Shown here: positions 25,659-37,086 of the stretch, in pieces
Numbering within the stretch: the stretch's first letter is position 1
How the letters are laid out: each line of letters begins with the position of its first letter
Source: an uncultured Acidobacteriota bacterium
Lineage (GTDB): Bacteria > Acidobacteriota > Vicinamibacteria > Fen-336
Direction of reading: 5' to 3'
DNA: 51,894 nt
Assembly: GCA_902826455.1 (NCBI GenBank)
Contig: CADEEV010000031.1
Coordinates: 1 to 51,894, forward strand
Notes under the pieces: model-generated
Databases searched by the model: none
Told to the model about the DNA's origin: nothing
Seen by the model: the letters and a program-made list of their open reading frames with translations, nothing else
Program-made: the position numbers and the translations under genes

Positions 25659-26360
25659 TCAGGCCCGGAGGATCTCCATCACGATCTTCATGTCCTCCCA
25701 GACCTCCTTCTTCGCCGCGGGGTTCCGCAGCAGGTAGGCCGGGTGGTAGGTGGGCATGACCTTGATGCCGTCGTAGTCCGCGAGCTTGCCGCGGATCCTG
25801 GAGATGGGCTCGGCCGTCTTGCACAGCCATTGCCCCGCGAACTTGCCGAGACCCACCAGAACCTTCGGCCGGATCGCGGCGATCTGGCGCTCGAGGAACG
25901 GCTGACACGACTCGATCTCGTCGGGCTCGGGGTTGCGGTTGCCGGGAGGCCGGCACTTGAGGACGTTCGCGATGAACACGTCGGCCCGCTTCAGCTTCAG
26001 GCCCTTCTCGATGATGTCGGTCAGCAGCTGGCCCGCGCGCCCCACGAAGGCGAGCCCCTGCTCGTCCTCGTCGGCGCCCGGCGCCTCGCCCACGAACATC
26101 AGCGCGGCGTGGGGGTTGCCCTGGCCGAAGACGATGTTCTTGCGGGTCTTCGCGAGCTTGCAGCGCTGGCAGTCGCCGATGAAGGCGCGAATGCCCTCGA
26201 GGTCCTCCGACCCGGCCGGCGCCGCTTGCGGCGCCGCCGCCGCCACGGACACGCTCTTGGGAGCGAGGCTCGGGATCGCAGGCGCGCCGAGCTGAGTCAG
26301 GCGGCCCAGGTAGCGGCCGTACTCGGCGACGTCGGCGGCCAGCTCGTCGCGCTCGCTCAC
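25659..26360 (-). CDS. udg: Uracil-DNA glycosylase, family 4 (iron-sulfur)
   Basis: A 233-residue protein with family 4 motifs: the active-site [21 protein letters not shown] and the late HPAYLLRNP. Iron-sulfur Cys are in CQRC near residue 64, in [11 protein letters not shown] and in ESCQPFL. It removes uracil from deaminated DNA. The first 50 residues are a variable Ala-rich tail typical of this group (residual SPO1-polymerase-like N-terminus). GTG 26360 overlaps the coaBC stop (GTGA), so both come from one message. Confidence 0.94.
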   Translation of the reverse strand: MSERDELAADVAEYGRYLGRLTQLGAPAIPSLAPKSVSVAAAAPQAAPAGSEDLEGIRAFIGDCQRCKLAKTRKNIVFGQGNPHAALMFVGEAPGADEDEQGLAFVGRAGQLLTDIIEKGLKLKRADVFIANVLKCRPPGNRNPEPDEIESCQPFLERQIAAIRPKVLVGLGKFAGQWLCKTAEPISRIRGKLADYDGIKVMPTYHPAYLLRNPAAKKEVWEDMKIVMEILRA

Positions 26361-27544
26361 GCCTTCTTCCTCAGGTCCACCACGCGGTCCCAGATGCGAT
26401 CGGCAAGGGCGCGCTTGCTGGTCCGAGCCACGCGCGTCTCGCCGGCGGCGTCGATCAGGACCGCGGCGTTCTCGTCGTTGCCGAAGACGGCGCCGTCCTC
26501 GGACACGTCGTTCGCCACGATCAGGTCCGCCTTCTTCTCGACGCGCTTGCGGCGCGCGCTCTCCACGAGCTTCTCGGTCTCGGCCGCGAAGCCGATCACG
26601 AAGCGCGCGCCCTTGCGCGCGGCGACCTCGCGCAGGATGTCGGGGGTCCGGACCATCTCGACGTTCAGGCCGCCCTCGGCCTTCTTCAGCTTCTGGGCGA
26701 ACGCCTGGGCCGGCCGGTAGTCCGACACGGCGGCGGCCATGGCGAGGACGCTCGCCGCCTCGAAGCGCGCCATGACGGCCGCGTGCATCTCGGCCGCGGA
26801 GCGCACCGCCACGACCTCGAGACCCGACGGCGCCGGGAGCGCCGTCGGCCCCGAGACGAGCACGACGCGAGCGCCCCGGTCGCGGGCGGCCTCGGCGAGC
26901 CGGTAGCCCATCTTTCCGCTGGAGCGGTTCGACACGAAGCGCACCGGGTCGAGGTCCTCGACGGTGGGACCGGCGGTCACGAGGACGCTCTCGCCGGCCA
27001 GGTCGCTGCGGCGGGCCAGTCGCGCCATGGCCGCGTTCACGATGTCACCCACCTCGGCGAGGCGCCCCTTGCCGAGCCAGCCGCACGCGAGGTAGCCCGA
27101 GCCCGGCTCCACGAACGCGACGCCGCGACGCCGCAGCGTCTCCAGGTTGGCGACGATCGCCGGGTGCTCGAACATGTTCACGTTCATCGCCGGCGCCACG
27201 AGCACGGGCGCTTTCGTGGCCGTGAAGAGCGTCGAGAGCGCGTCGTCGGCGATGCCGTTCGCGAACTTGCCGATCGTGTTGGCCGTGGCCGGCGCCACCA
27301 GGAGCAGCTCCGCCGCGTCGGCCAGGCTGACGTGCTGGATCTCGCCCTCCTCGCCCAGCGCGAACTGGTCGAGGAACACGGGATGCCGCGACAGCGCCTC
27401 GAACGTCATGGGCGACACGAAACGGGCCGCGTTCGGCGTCATCACGACCCGCACGTCGGCCCCGCGCTTCTGGAGCTCGCGCAGGACCTCCGCGGCCTTG
27501 TAGGCGCCGATGCAGCCCGTGACGCCGAGGACGACGAGGGGCAC
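26357..27544 (-). CDS. coaBC: Bifunctional CoaBC (phosphopantothenoylcysteine synthetase/decarboxylase)
   Basis: A 395-residue fusion that makes 4'-phosphopantetheine for coenzyme A. The FMN-binding CoaC half has GVTGCIGAYKA, the catalytic His of IQHVSLADAA and APAMNVNMFEHPA. The CoaB half has TAGPTVEDLDPVRFVSN, SSGKMG, and NDVSEDGAVFGNDEN. GTG 27544 begins at the conserved first strand. It lies 11 bp after rpoZ in the leftward operon. Confidence 0.96.
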   Translation of the reverse strand: MPLVVLGVTGCIGAYKAAEVLRELQKRGADVRVVMTPNAARFVSPMTFEALSRHPVFLDQFALGEEGEIQHVSLADAAELLLVAPATANTIGKFANGIADDALSTLFTATKAPVLVAPAMNVNMFEHPAIVANLETLRRRGVAFVEPGSGYLACGWLGKGRLAEVGDIVNAAMARLARRSDLAGESVLVTAGPTVEDLDPVRFVSNRSSGKMGYRLAEAARDRGARVVLVSGPTALPAPSGLEVVAVRSAAEMHAAVMARFEAASVLAMAAAVSDYRPAQAFAQKLKKAEGGLNVEMVRTPDILREVAARKGARFVIGFAAETEKLVESARRKRVEKKADLIVANDVSEDGAVFGNDENAAVLIDAAGETRVARTSKRALADRIWDRVVDLRKKA

Positions 27545-27555
27545 GAAGACGCCCC

Positions 27556-27780
27556 CTACGCTTCCTCGGGGGCGGCCTGGACCTTCGCCTTCGGCTCGGT
27601 CACTTCCCAGGACACGGCGCCGGCCAGGACTTCCTGGATCGCGACGCGGGTCGACTTGCGGCTGCGCGTCTCGACGCGGGCCTTGGCGCCGTTCTGGATC
27701 TGCTTCGAGCGCTGCGCCGCCACGGTGATCAGTCGGAACTTGCTGTCCACGTCCTTCGGCAGGATCAAATTGTTCGCCAT
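27556..27780 (-). CDS. rpoZ: RNA polymerase omega subunit
   Basis: A 74-residue omega protein: DSKFRLITVAAQRSKQIQNG, then TRKSTRVAIQEVLAG-like RSRKSTRVAIQEVL. These match the conserved conserved regions that wrap the beta-prime C-terminus. ATG 27780 is preceded by AAGGAGACC. Its position between gmk and coaBC is the classical one. A short acidic tail (KVQAAPEEA) ends the protein. Confidence 0.92.
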   Translation of the reverse strand: MANNLILPKDVDSKFRLITVAAQRSKQIQNGAKARVETRSRKSTRVAIQEVLAGAVSWEVTEPKAKVQAAPEEA

Positions 27781-27791
27781 CTCCGGTCTCC

Positions 27792-29288
<1,497 letters not shown>

Positions 29289-29292
<4 letters not shown>

Positions 29293-31157
29293 GGGGCCGG
29301 GTCCTCGGGGAACTGCAGCTCGAAGAGCCGGCTGTACAGGCCGCCCTTCTTCATGAGCTCGTCGTGGCTGCCGGTCTCCGCCACCTCGCCGCCGTCGAGG
29401 ACGATGATGCGGTCCGCCCGGCGGATCGTCGCGAGGCGGTGGGCGATCACCAGGGTGGTGCGGCCCTTGATGAGGTTCGAGAGCGCCTGCTGCACGAGGC
29501 GCTCGGACTCCGCGTCGAGCGCCGAGGTGGCCTCGTCGAGGATCAGGATCGGCGGGTCCTTGAGGATCGCGCGGGCGATCGCGATGCGCTGGCGCTGGCC
29601 GCCGGAGAGCCGGCTGCCCCGCTCGCCGATCATGGTGTCGTAGCGCCGGGGCAGGTCCAGGATGAAGTCGTGGGCGAAGGCGGCCCGGGCCGCGCTCTCG
29701 ATGCGCGCCTCGTCCACGTCGTCGAGGCCATAGGCGATGTTCGCGCGCACCGTGTCGTTGAATAGCACCGTGTCCTGGGTGACGAGGCCGATCTGCTCGC
29801 GCACGCTCTTGAGGGTCGCCTCGCGCACGTCGACGCCGTCGATGCGGATCGTGCCGTCGGTGACGTCGTAGAAGCGCGGCAGCAGGTTCACGAGGGTCGT
29901 CTTGCCGGCGCCGCTGGTGCCGACGATCGCGAGCACCTCGCCCGCGCAGGCCCGGAACGACACGCGGCGCAGCACCGCGACCCCGTCGCCGTCGGCGTAG
30001 TGGAAGCCCACGTCGCGGTACTCCACCTCGCGCTGCATGCGGGGCAAGGTCACGGCTCCGGGAACGTCCTGGATCTCCTGGTGGGTGTCGAGCACCGAGA
30101 AGATCCGCGAGCCGGCGGCCAGGGCGCCCTGCAGCGTCGCGTTCACCTGCGACAGGCGCTTGATCGGCGTGTACATCAGGAACAGCGCGGTGAGGAACGA
30201 CACGAAGCGGCCCGGCGTCAGGAGGCCGTTGCGGATCTCGTAGCTGCCGTAGAAGAGCGCGCAGACCAGGGCGAGGCCGCCGACGGCTTCCATGAGCGGC
30301 GGCAGGAACGCGGTCGTGCGCGTGATGCGCAGGTTGACGTGGAGCAGGCGCGACGCGGCGCGGCGGAAGCGGCCGGTCTCGAAGGACTCCATGCCGAAGG
30401 CCTTGACGATCCGGAAGCCCGAGATCGTCTCCTGGAGGATCTCCGTGATGTCGCGCCAGCGCCGCAGCGAGGTCTCGCTCGAGGAGCGCAGGCGCCGCGT
30501 GAGGCGGATCAGCGGGATCATCGTCCACGGCATCACGAACAGCGCGAAGCACGCGAGACGCCAGTCCTGGACGAACAGGATCGTGAGCAGCCCGACGACC
30601 GTGAGACCTTCCTTCAACAGGTCGCCCGCCATCTCGGCCACGGCGCTCTGGATCTTCTCCACGTCGGTCGTGATGTGGCTCATCAGCGAGCCGGTGGTGT
30701 GGTTCGAGAGGAAGCGGAAGGACTGGCCGAGGACGTGCTCGTAGAGCGCGTTGCGCAGGTCGGTGACCGCGCGTTGTCCGACGGAGGCGACGAGGGTCGT
30801 GGAGAGGTACGAGCAGACGCCCTTCAGGACGTAGAGGCCCATGATGATCGCGGCGACGCGCCCCACGTGCACCGACTGGATCAGCACGTCGTCGAAGATG
30901 GGCTTGACCATGTACGCGAGCAGGGCGCCCGCGGCCGCGTAGCCGCCGGTCGCGATCCACGAGACCAGAAGGCGGCCGCGGTACGGCCGCGTGTACGCGA
31001 AGAGGCGACGGATCTCCCGAGCCCAGCGCCGCGCGTCCTCGATCGAGGCGGCGATCCCGCGACGCCACGGCGACGGGCGCCGCAGTTTCGGCAAAGGGGT
31101 CGGTTCCAGCGGCGGGATCGCCGGCAGCGCTATGGCGTCATCTCCTTGCACAGTCAC
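29289..31157 (-). CDS. msbA: ABC exporter, MsbA-like (lipid flippase type)
   Basis: A 622-residue half transporter. The membrane domain has six helices (LLVSWIATGGYAAAGALLA through ALFLMYTPIKRL). The nucleotide-binding domain has Walker A GTSGAGKTT, Q-loop, signature LSGGQRQR, Walker B LILDEATS and the H-loop IAHRLATI. MsbA-type proteins flip lipid A or glycolipids. It precedes yicC and follows, on the same strand, a glycosyltransferase locus. GTG 31157 is taken as start. A TATAAT box lies at 31186-31191, minus strand. Confidence 0.9.
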
Positions 31158-31185
31158 GCCTTAGCGTGGCTCGGACGGACCCGTG

Positions 31186-31191
31186 ATTATA
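31186..31191 (-). promoter_or_regulatory. TATAAT minus-10 box before msbA operon
   Basis: The hexamer TATAAT (minus strand) lies 28 bp upstream of the msbA GTG, within GCTTATAATC. A short hairpin (CACGC/GCGTG) sits between box and start codon. The minus-35 region, which would fall in the end of the neighbouring gene, has no good match. Transcription would supply msbA-yicC-gmk-rpoZ-coaBC-udg. Confidence 0.55.
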
Positions 31192-31212
31192 AGCTCCGGA
31201 AGCGCGCGGCGT

Positions 31213-32742
31213 CTACGGCCCCGTGACGCCGCCGTCCCGCAGCAGCACGAAGCGGAACGCCCCGTCGCGGGCCAGGGTCTCCCCTGCCGCCCGGCCGGCG
31301 CCGCGGGTCGACTCCACGCGCACCGTGGCGTCCTCGCGGCCCGGCTGCCAGCCGGGCGGGAAACGAATGACGTTGAAGGACTTGACGGCGAAGAGCAAGC
31401 CCTGCTTGTCCAGTTCCAGGAACAGGCCCAGCACCAGCGGCCGGGCCTGCGCGTCCGCCACCACGAAGATGGGGCGCCGGACCCCGCGCTCGTCGAGGCG
31501 CGCGGCCAGGCTCTCCGCGAGCTGCACCACGCGCCGCGAGTCCTCGGCGCTCGCGCCCTCGCCGAGCCAGGCCGCCCAGCCACCCGTGGCCCCGAGGGCC
31601 ACGACCAGCGCGGCGGTGGCGACCTGCAACCGGAGCCTTCCGATCTCGTCCACCGGACGGCGTTCCGCGAGCTCGAGAAGGAGCATGTGGGCGGCCGCCG
31701 CGAGGGCGGCGAGGCCGAGCAGGCCCACCCAGCGCAGGAGGTAGCCGTAGAGAGGGCCGACGGCGCCGAGCGTCGCGAGCTCGGCGAGCAGGAGTCCCAG
31801 CAGCGAGAACGACGCGAGCCATTCGGTCGCCGGCGCCGCGCGGCGGCGGGCGGCGCTCCGCGCCCACAGCGCGGCGCCGACGAGCAGCGCCACGCCCACG
31901 AACGCCGCCCCGCCGCGCGCGGGCGCGGCGAAAGCGCTCGCGACGGCAATCGTGACGTCCACGAGACCGTTGCGGGCGTGGGGTTCGAGCAGGAACGCCC
32001 ACAGGTCCCCGAGGTTGCCGCGGCCCGGGCGGGCCGCGTCCAGGGCCGGAAGGGCCCAGAACGCTCCCGCGACGATCCCGGCGCGGATGAGCACTCCCCT
32101 CCCGGGCCGCGAAGCGCGCCAGGCGAAAGCGAGGGCCAGGGCCCCGAGGCCCGCCACCACGGGAGCGCAGCCGATGTGGCACTGCACGGCCAAAGACGCC
32201 GCGGCGAGCGCCCAGGGCAGGACGGGCCAGCGGCCGGTGGCGAGCAACGGCAGGACGAACAGGAACGCCCCGAAGGCCACGGCCGCCACGTTCGGATTCC
32301 AGGGCGACGCCCAGGCGCCGGCGCCCCGCAGCGCGACACCCAGGGCGAGCACGAGAGCCGTGGTCCAGCCCGCGGGGGCGCCTCCGGCCAGCCACGCGCA
32401 CGCCACCATGAGCCCGATGCCGGCCGCGGCGAGCGACGCGGCCGTGGCTTCGATGCCGGCGTAGCGCTCGCCGCTCGCGCGGTACAGGGGAGCGGCGAGA
32501 TAGAAGAAGGCCGGCCCGGGATGATGGAACGCGAAGCGCGAGTAGGGCCCGACGCGCTGGCGCTGGCTGAGGGCCTCGCGCGTGTAGAGCTCGATGCCGG
32601 CGTGGTCGCCGATCGGCGCCCGCCGGTCGCCCCGGAAGTAGGGGGCCCAGCCGATCGCGAGGACGGGAGCGATCACCAGCAGCGCCGCGACGAGGACGCC
32701 CAAGCCACCGCGCCGGATTCCGTCCTGGACTGTAAGGGACAA
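31213..32742 (-). CDS. Multi-spanning membrane protein, GT-C glycosyltransferase-like
   Basis: A 509-residue protein with about ten hydrophobic segments. A hydrophilic loop between the first two contains HAGIELYTREALSQ and HHPGPAFFYLAAPLY, in the manner of GT-C transferases (PMT/ArnT type) that use polyprenyl-linked sugars. The C-terminal 100 residues are soluble and outside the membrane part. TTG 32742 is the start taken. It lies at the edge of the polysaccharide locus and 55 bp before msbA's promoter region. The exact donor and acceptor are unknown. Confidence 0.65.
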   Translation of the reverse strand: MSLTVQDGIRRGGLGVLVAALLVIAPVLAIGWAPYFRGDRRAPIGDHAGIELYTREALSQRQRVGPYSRFAFHHPGPAFFYLAAPLYRASGERYAGIEATAASLAAAGIGLMVACAWLAGGAPAGWTTALVLALGVALRGAGAWASPWNPNVAAVAFGAFLFVLPLLATGRWPVLPWALAAASLAVQCHIGCAPVVAGLGALALAFAWRASRPGRGVLIRAGIVAGAFWALPALDAARPGRGNLGDLWAFLLEPHARNGLVDVTIAVASAFAAPARGGAAFVGVALLVGAALWARSAARRRAAPATEWLASFSLLGLLLAELATLGAVGPLYGYLLRWVGLLGLAALAAAAHMLLLELAERRPVDEIGRLRLQVATAALVVALGATGGWAAWLGEGASAEDSRRVVQLAESLAARLDERGVRRPIFVVADAQARPLVLGLFLELDKQGLLFAVKSFNVIRFPPGWQPGREDATVRVESTRGAGRAAGETLARDGAFRFVLLRDGGVTGP

Positions 32743-32782
32743 CGACCGGATTGTGTGCCCCGAGGGGCCGTCCGTCCAGCCG

Positions 32783-33490
32783 CTAGTCGGTGAAGCGGTA
32801 CTTGATCAGGGTCCACAGCGCCGGGAACCCGTCGCGCCAGGTGATCTTCTTGCCCTCGGAGTAGTCGCGGCCCTCGTACGTGATCGGCACCTCGTAGACG
32901 CGGGCGCCGCGCTTGAACAGCTTGGCGGTGATCTCGGGCTCGATCCCGAAGCGGTCGCTCTTGAGCGGCATCGCCTTCAACACGTCGGCGCGGATCGCCT
33001 TGAAGCACGTCTCCATGTCCGTCATGGTCGTGTTGTAGAGCACGTTGGTGACGAGGTTCAGGAACAGGTTCGCGAGGTAGTGGGTGAAGAGGAAGCAGCG
33101 GTGGCGGCCGATGAAGCGGCTGCCGAACACCGCGTCGGCCTTGCCCTTCACGATCAGGTCGAGAAGCTCCGGGTACTCCTCGGGGCTGTACTCGAGGTCG
33201 GCGTCCTGGACGATGATCACGTCGCCGGTCGCGACCTCGATGCCGCGGCGCACCGCGGCGCCCTTGCCCTGGTTGCGCTCCTGCTTCACGAGGGTGAAGC
33301 CCTTCTGCTTCGAGAGCGTCTCGAGGATCTCGCGGCTGCCGTCCTTCGAGCAGTCGTCGACCGCGATGAGCTGGATGCGCACGGGCACCGCGAGGACCCG
33401 GGCGATGATCTCCTCGACCGTGGCCTTCTCGTTGTAGACCGGCATCACGACGCTCAGGAGCGGGTCCCGGAGCGGCGTCGCTCGTTTCAC
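32783..33490 (-). CDS. GT2 glycosyltransferase, DPM/polyprenyl-phosphate type
   Basis: A 235-residue family 2 transferase without membrane helices: LLSVVMPVYNEKATVEEII, then VDDCSKDGS, the QDADLEYSPEEYP motif (DAD-like metal site) and FGSRFIGRH. These are marks of dolichol-phosphate-mannose-synthase-like enzymes that load sugar onto a polyprenyl phosphate. The product could serve the adjacent GT-C-like protein. GTG 33490 overlaps the ugd stop (GTGA). Confidence 0.9.
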   Translation of the reverse strand: MKRATPLRDPLLSVVMPVYNEKATVEEIIARVLAVPVRIQLIAVDDCSKDGSREILETLSKQKGFTLVKQERNQGKGAAVRRGIEVATGDVIIVQDADLEYSPEEYPELLDLIVKGKADAVFGSRFIGRHRCFLFTHYLANLFLNLVTNVLYNTTMTDMETCFKAIRADVLKAMPLKSDRFGIEPEITAKLFKRGARVYEVPITYEGRDYSEGKKITWRDGFPALWTLIKYRFTD

Positions 33491-34785
33491 CGGCGCCCGA
33501 TCCCCTCGTAGTGGAAGCCCAGCTCGCGCAGCAGCTCCGGCTTGTAGATGTTGCGGCCGTCGAAGATCGCCGGCTGCTTCATGAGCGAGCGCATGCGGCC
33601 GAAGTCGGGCTCGCGGAACTCGCTCCACTCCGTGACGATCGCGACGGCGTGGGCGCCCTCGACGGCCTCGTAGCTGCGCTGGCACCACGTCACGCGGTCG
33701 CCGAGGAAGGCGCGGGCCGGGCCCATCGCCTTCGGGTCGTAGACGCGGACGGTCGCGCCGCGCGACAGGAGCTGCTCGATCACCACCAGGGCCGGGGCCT
33801 CGCGCATGTCGTCGGTGCGCGGCTTGAAGGCCAGGCCCCAGATCGCGATGGTCTTGCCCTCGAGGCCGCCCAGGTACTTCTCGATGCGCGGCACCAGCAC
33901 GGCCTTCTGCTGCTCGTTCGCCCGCTCGACGGCGTCCACCACCTGCATGTCCGAGCCGGCGTCGTGAGCGGTGCGCAGCAGCGCCTTCACGTCCTTCGGA
34001 AAGCACGAGCCGCCGTAGCCGATGCCCGAGTACAGGAACGAGGCCCCGATCCGGGCGTCCGAGCCGATGCCCAGGCGCACGTGGCGCACGTCGGCGCCGA
34101 CGCGATCGCACAGGTTCGCGATCTCGTTCATGAATGAGATGCGTGTCGCGAGCATGGCGTTGGCCGCGTACTTCGTGAGCTCGGCCGACGCGTGGTCCAT
34201 GACCAGGATCGGATGGCCCTGGCGCACGAACGGCTCGTAGAGCTCGCGCATCACGGCCTCGACCTTCGGGTCCTCGGTGCCGATCACGACGCGATCGGGC
34301 CGCATGAAGTCGTCGACGGCGGCGCCCTCCTTCAGGAACTCCGGGTTCGAGACGACCGCGAAGGGCCGCTTCGTGCGCTCGGCGATCGCGGCGCGCACCC
34401 GCGCGGCGGTGCCGACCGGCACGGTCGACTTGAGGACGACGATCTTGAAGTCGTTCATGGCGTCGGCGATCGCCCGCGCCACGGCCAGGACGTGGCTGAG
34501 GTCGGCCGAGCCGTCCTCGTCCTGGGGCGTGCCCACCGCGACGAACAGGATCTCGCTGTCGCGGACGGCGGCGGGCAGGTCGGTCGTGAAGCGCAGGCGG
34601 TCCTCGGAGATGTTGCGCGGCAGCATCTCCTCGAGGCCGGGCTCGTAGATCGGGATCTCCCCCGCCTTCAGGGCCGCCACCTTGCGCGCGTCGTTGTCGA
34701 CGCACGTGACGGTGTTCCCGTTCTCGGCCAGACACGCCCCGACGACGAGCCCTACGTAGCCCGTCCCGACCACGCCGATTCTCAT
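33487..34785 (-). CDS. ugd: UDP-glucose 6-dehydrogenase
   Basis: A 432-residue dehydrogenase that oxidises UDP-glucose twice to UDP-glucuronate with NAD. The Rossmann start is GVVGTGYVGLVVGACLAE, and the nucleophile Cys lies in GYGGSCFPKD. The middle helix ELTKYAANAMLATRISFMNE and the C-terminal IWGLAFKPRTDDMREAP are standard. ATG 34785 has AGGAACAACCAGG upstream. Together with the decarboxylase at 41665 it would give UDP-xylose. Confidence 0.96.
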   Translation of the reverse strand: MRIGVVGTGYVGLVVGACLAENGNTVTCVDNDARKVAALKAGEIPIYEPGLEEMLPRNISEDRLRFTTDLPAAVRDSEILFVAVGTPQDEDGSADLSHVLAVARAIADAMNDFKIVVLKSTVPVGTAARVRAAIAERTKRPFAVVSNPEFLKEGAAVDDFMRPDRVVIGTEDPKVEAVMRELYEPFVRQGHPILVMDHASAELTKYAANAMLATRISFMNEIANLCDRVGADVRHVRLGIGSDARIGASFLYSGIGYGGSCFPKDVKALLRTAHDAGSDMQVVDAVERANEQQKAVLVPRIEKYLGGLEGKTIAIWGLAFKPRTDDMREAPALVVIEQLLSRGATVRVYDPKAMGPARAFLGDRVTWCQRSYEAVEGAHAVAIVTEWSEFREPDFGRMRSLMKQPAIFDGRNIYKPELLRELGFHYEGIGRR

Positions 34786-34851
34786 CCTGGTTGTTCCTCG
34801 GTAGGCAAAGCGAACGCCGAATTTAGCACATCTGCTATCATTTCCCGCGAA

Positions 34852-35979
34852 GTGACCCCTCGCCATTTCGGACTGGACCTGAGACCGGCGCTGGCCAGGC
34901 CCACAGGCGTCGGGGCCTACGTGCTGGCCCTCGCCAGGCGACTGCCCCTCGAGGCCAGGGACGACCTCTTCTACTATTTCTCCGCGTCCCTCAAGGATCG
35001 CTATCCGCCCTCCGAGTGGCCGCCGAACGTGAAGCTCGTGGACCGGCCGATCCCCGTCCGGACCCTCAACTACGCGTGGAACCGCGTGGGCTGGCCTCCG
35101 CTCGACCGCCTGGTGGGCGCCTCCCTCGACCTCGTCCACTCCCCCTCGCCGCTGATCGTCCCGGGCAAGCGCGCGCGCCACGTGGTGACGATCCACGACC
35201 TGTTCTTCCTGAAGCACCCGGATATGACGGACGCGGAGATCCGCCGCGACTACGTGCCGCTCGTCCACGAGCACGTGCGGCGAGCCGACGGCGTCATCTG
35301 CGTCTCCGAGCACACCGCGAACGAGGCGCGCCTGCTGCTGAACGTGCCGCCCGAGAAGATCGCGGTGATCCCGAACGGCATCGATCCCGCCTATCGCGAG
35401 ACCCCGACGCCCGAGGAGGTGGAGGCGGTCCTGGCGCGGCGCCGGCTGCCGCGCGGCGCGATCCTGTACGTGGGCAGCGAGGAGAAGCGCAAGAACCTCG
35501 TGAACCTCGCAATGGCCTACATGGGCCTCGCGCGCAAGCGGCGGCGCATCCCCCCGCTCATCCTCGTGGGCCCGGGCTCCCACTGGGGCCAGGGCGGTTC
35601 GATCGCCGGGGGAACCCAGATCCACGCCACGGGCTATCTCGAGACCCGCGAGATCCGCGCGGTGATGGCCGCGTCGGTGGCCCTGGTCCTGCCGTCCCTC
35701 GAGGAGGGCTTCGGTCTTCCGGTGGTCGAGGCGATGGCCGCGGGCCTGCCGGTCGTCTGCTCCCGCGGCTCGGCCCTCGAAGAAGTCGCCGGCGGCGCCG
35801 CGACCCTCGTGAACCCCATCGACACGGGCTCGATCGCCCGGGGCCTCGAGCACGTGATCGACGACCCCAAGCGCGCCGACGAGCAGCGCCGGCTCGGGCT
35901 CGAGCGCAGCCGGGTGTTCGACTGGGACAAGGCGGCCGCCGCGACCCTCGCGTTCTACCGCAAGGTCCTGGGGTCCTAG
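34852..35979 (+). CDS. GT4 glycosyltransferase 1 of the polysaccharide locus
   Basis: A 375-residue GT-B fold transferase. The N-terminal domain opens FGLDLRPALARPTGVGAYV. The C-terminal domain has LYVGSEEKRKNL, then the E-x7-E motif region EEGFGLPVVEAMAAGLPVV and a final helix. It is divergent from ugd, with the 66-bp gap holding TATCAT (34836-34841), 10 nt before GTG 34852. The open frame extends back through ugd on the other strand but that part is not coding. Confidence 0.9.
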   Translation: MTPRHFGLDLRPALARPTGVGAYVLALARRLPLEARDDLFYYFSASLKDRYPPSEWPPNVKLVDRPIPVRTLNYAWNRVGWPPLDRLVGASLDLVHSPSPLIVPGKRARHVVTIHDLFFLKHPDMTDAEIRRDYVPLVHEHVRRADGVICVSEHTANEARLLLNVPPEKIAVIPNGIDPAYRETPTPEEVEAVLARRRLPRGAILYVGSEEKRKNLVNLAMAYMGLARKRRRIPPLILVGPGSHWGQGGSIAGGTQIHATGYLETREIRAVMAASVALVLPSLEEGFGLPVVEAMAAGLPVVCSRGSALEEVAGGAATLVNPIDTGSIARGLEHVIDDPKRADEQRRLGLERSRVFDWDKAAAATLAFYRKVLGS

Positions 35980-37086
35980 CTGCGTATCGGTATCGACGCC
36001 CGCGAGCTCTCGGGGCGTCCGACGGGGACCGGCCGCTACCTGCGCAGCCTGCTGCGCCACTGGCGCGAGGCGGCCCCGGCCGACGCCGTCGTCCTGTACT
36101 TCCAGGGCCCGGCGCCGGCCGATGCCCTGCTCCAGCACCCGTCGCTCACGCTGCGGCCGGTCGGCGTCGGCAGCGGCCGCGGCCTCGTCTGGCAGCAATG
36201 GCATCTTCCGGAAGCGGCGCGCCACGACGCCCTGGACGTGTTCTTCGCTCCCGCCTACAGCTGTCCCGTGCGGCTCGCGGTGCCGCGCGTAACCACGGTC
36301 CACGACCTGTCCTTCTTCTCGTGGCCCGCGGACTTCTCCCGCCGCGAGGCGGCGCTCCGGCGCTGGGCCGTCGCCGCGAGCGTCGGCGTCTCGGAGCGCG
36401 CCGTGGCGGTCTCCGAGTTCACGCGCCGGGAGCTGGAGGCGCAGTTCCCGCGCCTCGCGGGCCGCGTCCGCGTGATCGCCCACGGCACCGACGACGACCT
36501 GCCGGCCGCCCCGCCCCGGGACGCGGCGCGCGCGCGGCTGGGCCTCGACGGTCCGCTGGTCCTGAGCGTCGGCTCTCTCTTCAACCGGCGCCGGGCGCCG
36601 GTCCTTCTCGAGGCGCTGCGACGCGTGGTCCATCCGTCCGCCGTGCTCGAGTGCGTCGGCGACAACCGCACGCTGCCCCGGCTCGATCTCTCGGACCTCG
36701 CGGCCCGCCTCGGCATCGCCGGACGCTTCCGGTTCCCTGGCTTCGTGGACGAGGCCGGCCTCGCGGACCGCTACGCGGCCGCCGACGTGTTCGTCTACCT
36801 CTCGGAGTACGAGGGCTTCGGCCTGCCGGTCCTCGAGGCCATGGCGCGCGGCGTCCCTGTCGTCACCAGCGTGCGGCCCGCCACCGGCGAGATCTTCGCG
36901 GGCGCCGCGATCCTCGTGGACCCGAGCGATTCCTCGGCCGTGGCCGCCGCGATCGAGCGCGTCCTCACGAACCGGCTGCTCCGCGAGGATCTCGTGGCTC
37001 GCGGCCGGGCCCTGGCGGCACGGCATTCCTGGAGCGAGGCGGCCCGTGCCACGCGCGCCGTCCTCGACGAGGCGGCGGGACGATGA
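35980..37086 (+). CDS. GT4 glycosyltransferase 2, apparently CTG-initiated
   Basis: A GT4 enzyme of about 368 residues. Conserved sequence of this family (RIGIDARELSGRPTGTGRYL) begins immediately after CTG 35980, which directly follows the TAG of the previous gene. No ATG, GTG or TTG occurs in frame before 36238. A start at GTG 36238 would remove 86 residues of the N-terminal domain. The donor domain has LVLSVGSLFNRR and EYEGFGLPVLEAMARGVP. Most likely the ribosome reinitiates at CTG, coupled to the upstream stop; a sequencing error is the alternative. It overlaps the next gene by ATGA. Confidence 0.82.
   Translation: MRIGIDARELSGRPTGTGRYLRSLLRHWREAAPADAVVLYFQGPAPADALLQHPSLTLRPVGVGSGRGLVWQQWHLPEAARHDALDVFFAPAYSCPVRLAVPRVTTVHDLSFFSWPADFSRREAALRRWAVAASVGVSERAVAVSEFTRRELEAQFPRLAGRVRVIAHGTDDDLPAAPPRDAARARLGLDGPLVLSVGSLFNRRRAPVLLEALRRVVHPSAVLECVGDNRTLPRLDLSDLAARLGIAGRFRFPGFVDEAGLADRYAAADVFVYLSEYEGFGLPVLEAMARGVPVVTSVRPATGEIFAGAAILVDPSDSSAVAAAIERVLTNRLLREDLVARGRALAARHSWSEAARATRAVLDEAAGR

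Noticed and set aside
33487-37026. Leftward frame that fuses ugd to 740 upstream codons
   Set aside because: The upstream part is antisense to two clear glycosyltransferases; ugd starts at ATG 34785 with its own ribosome-binding site and Rossmann fold.
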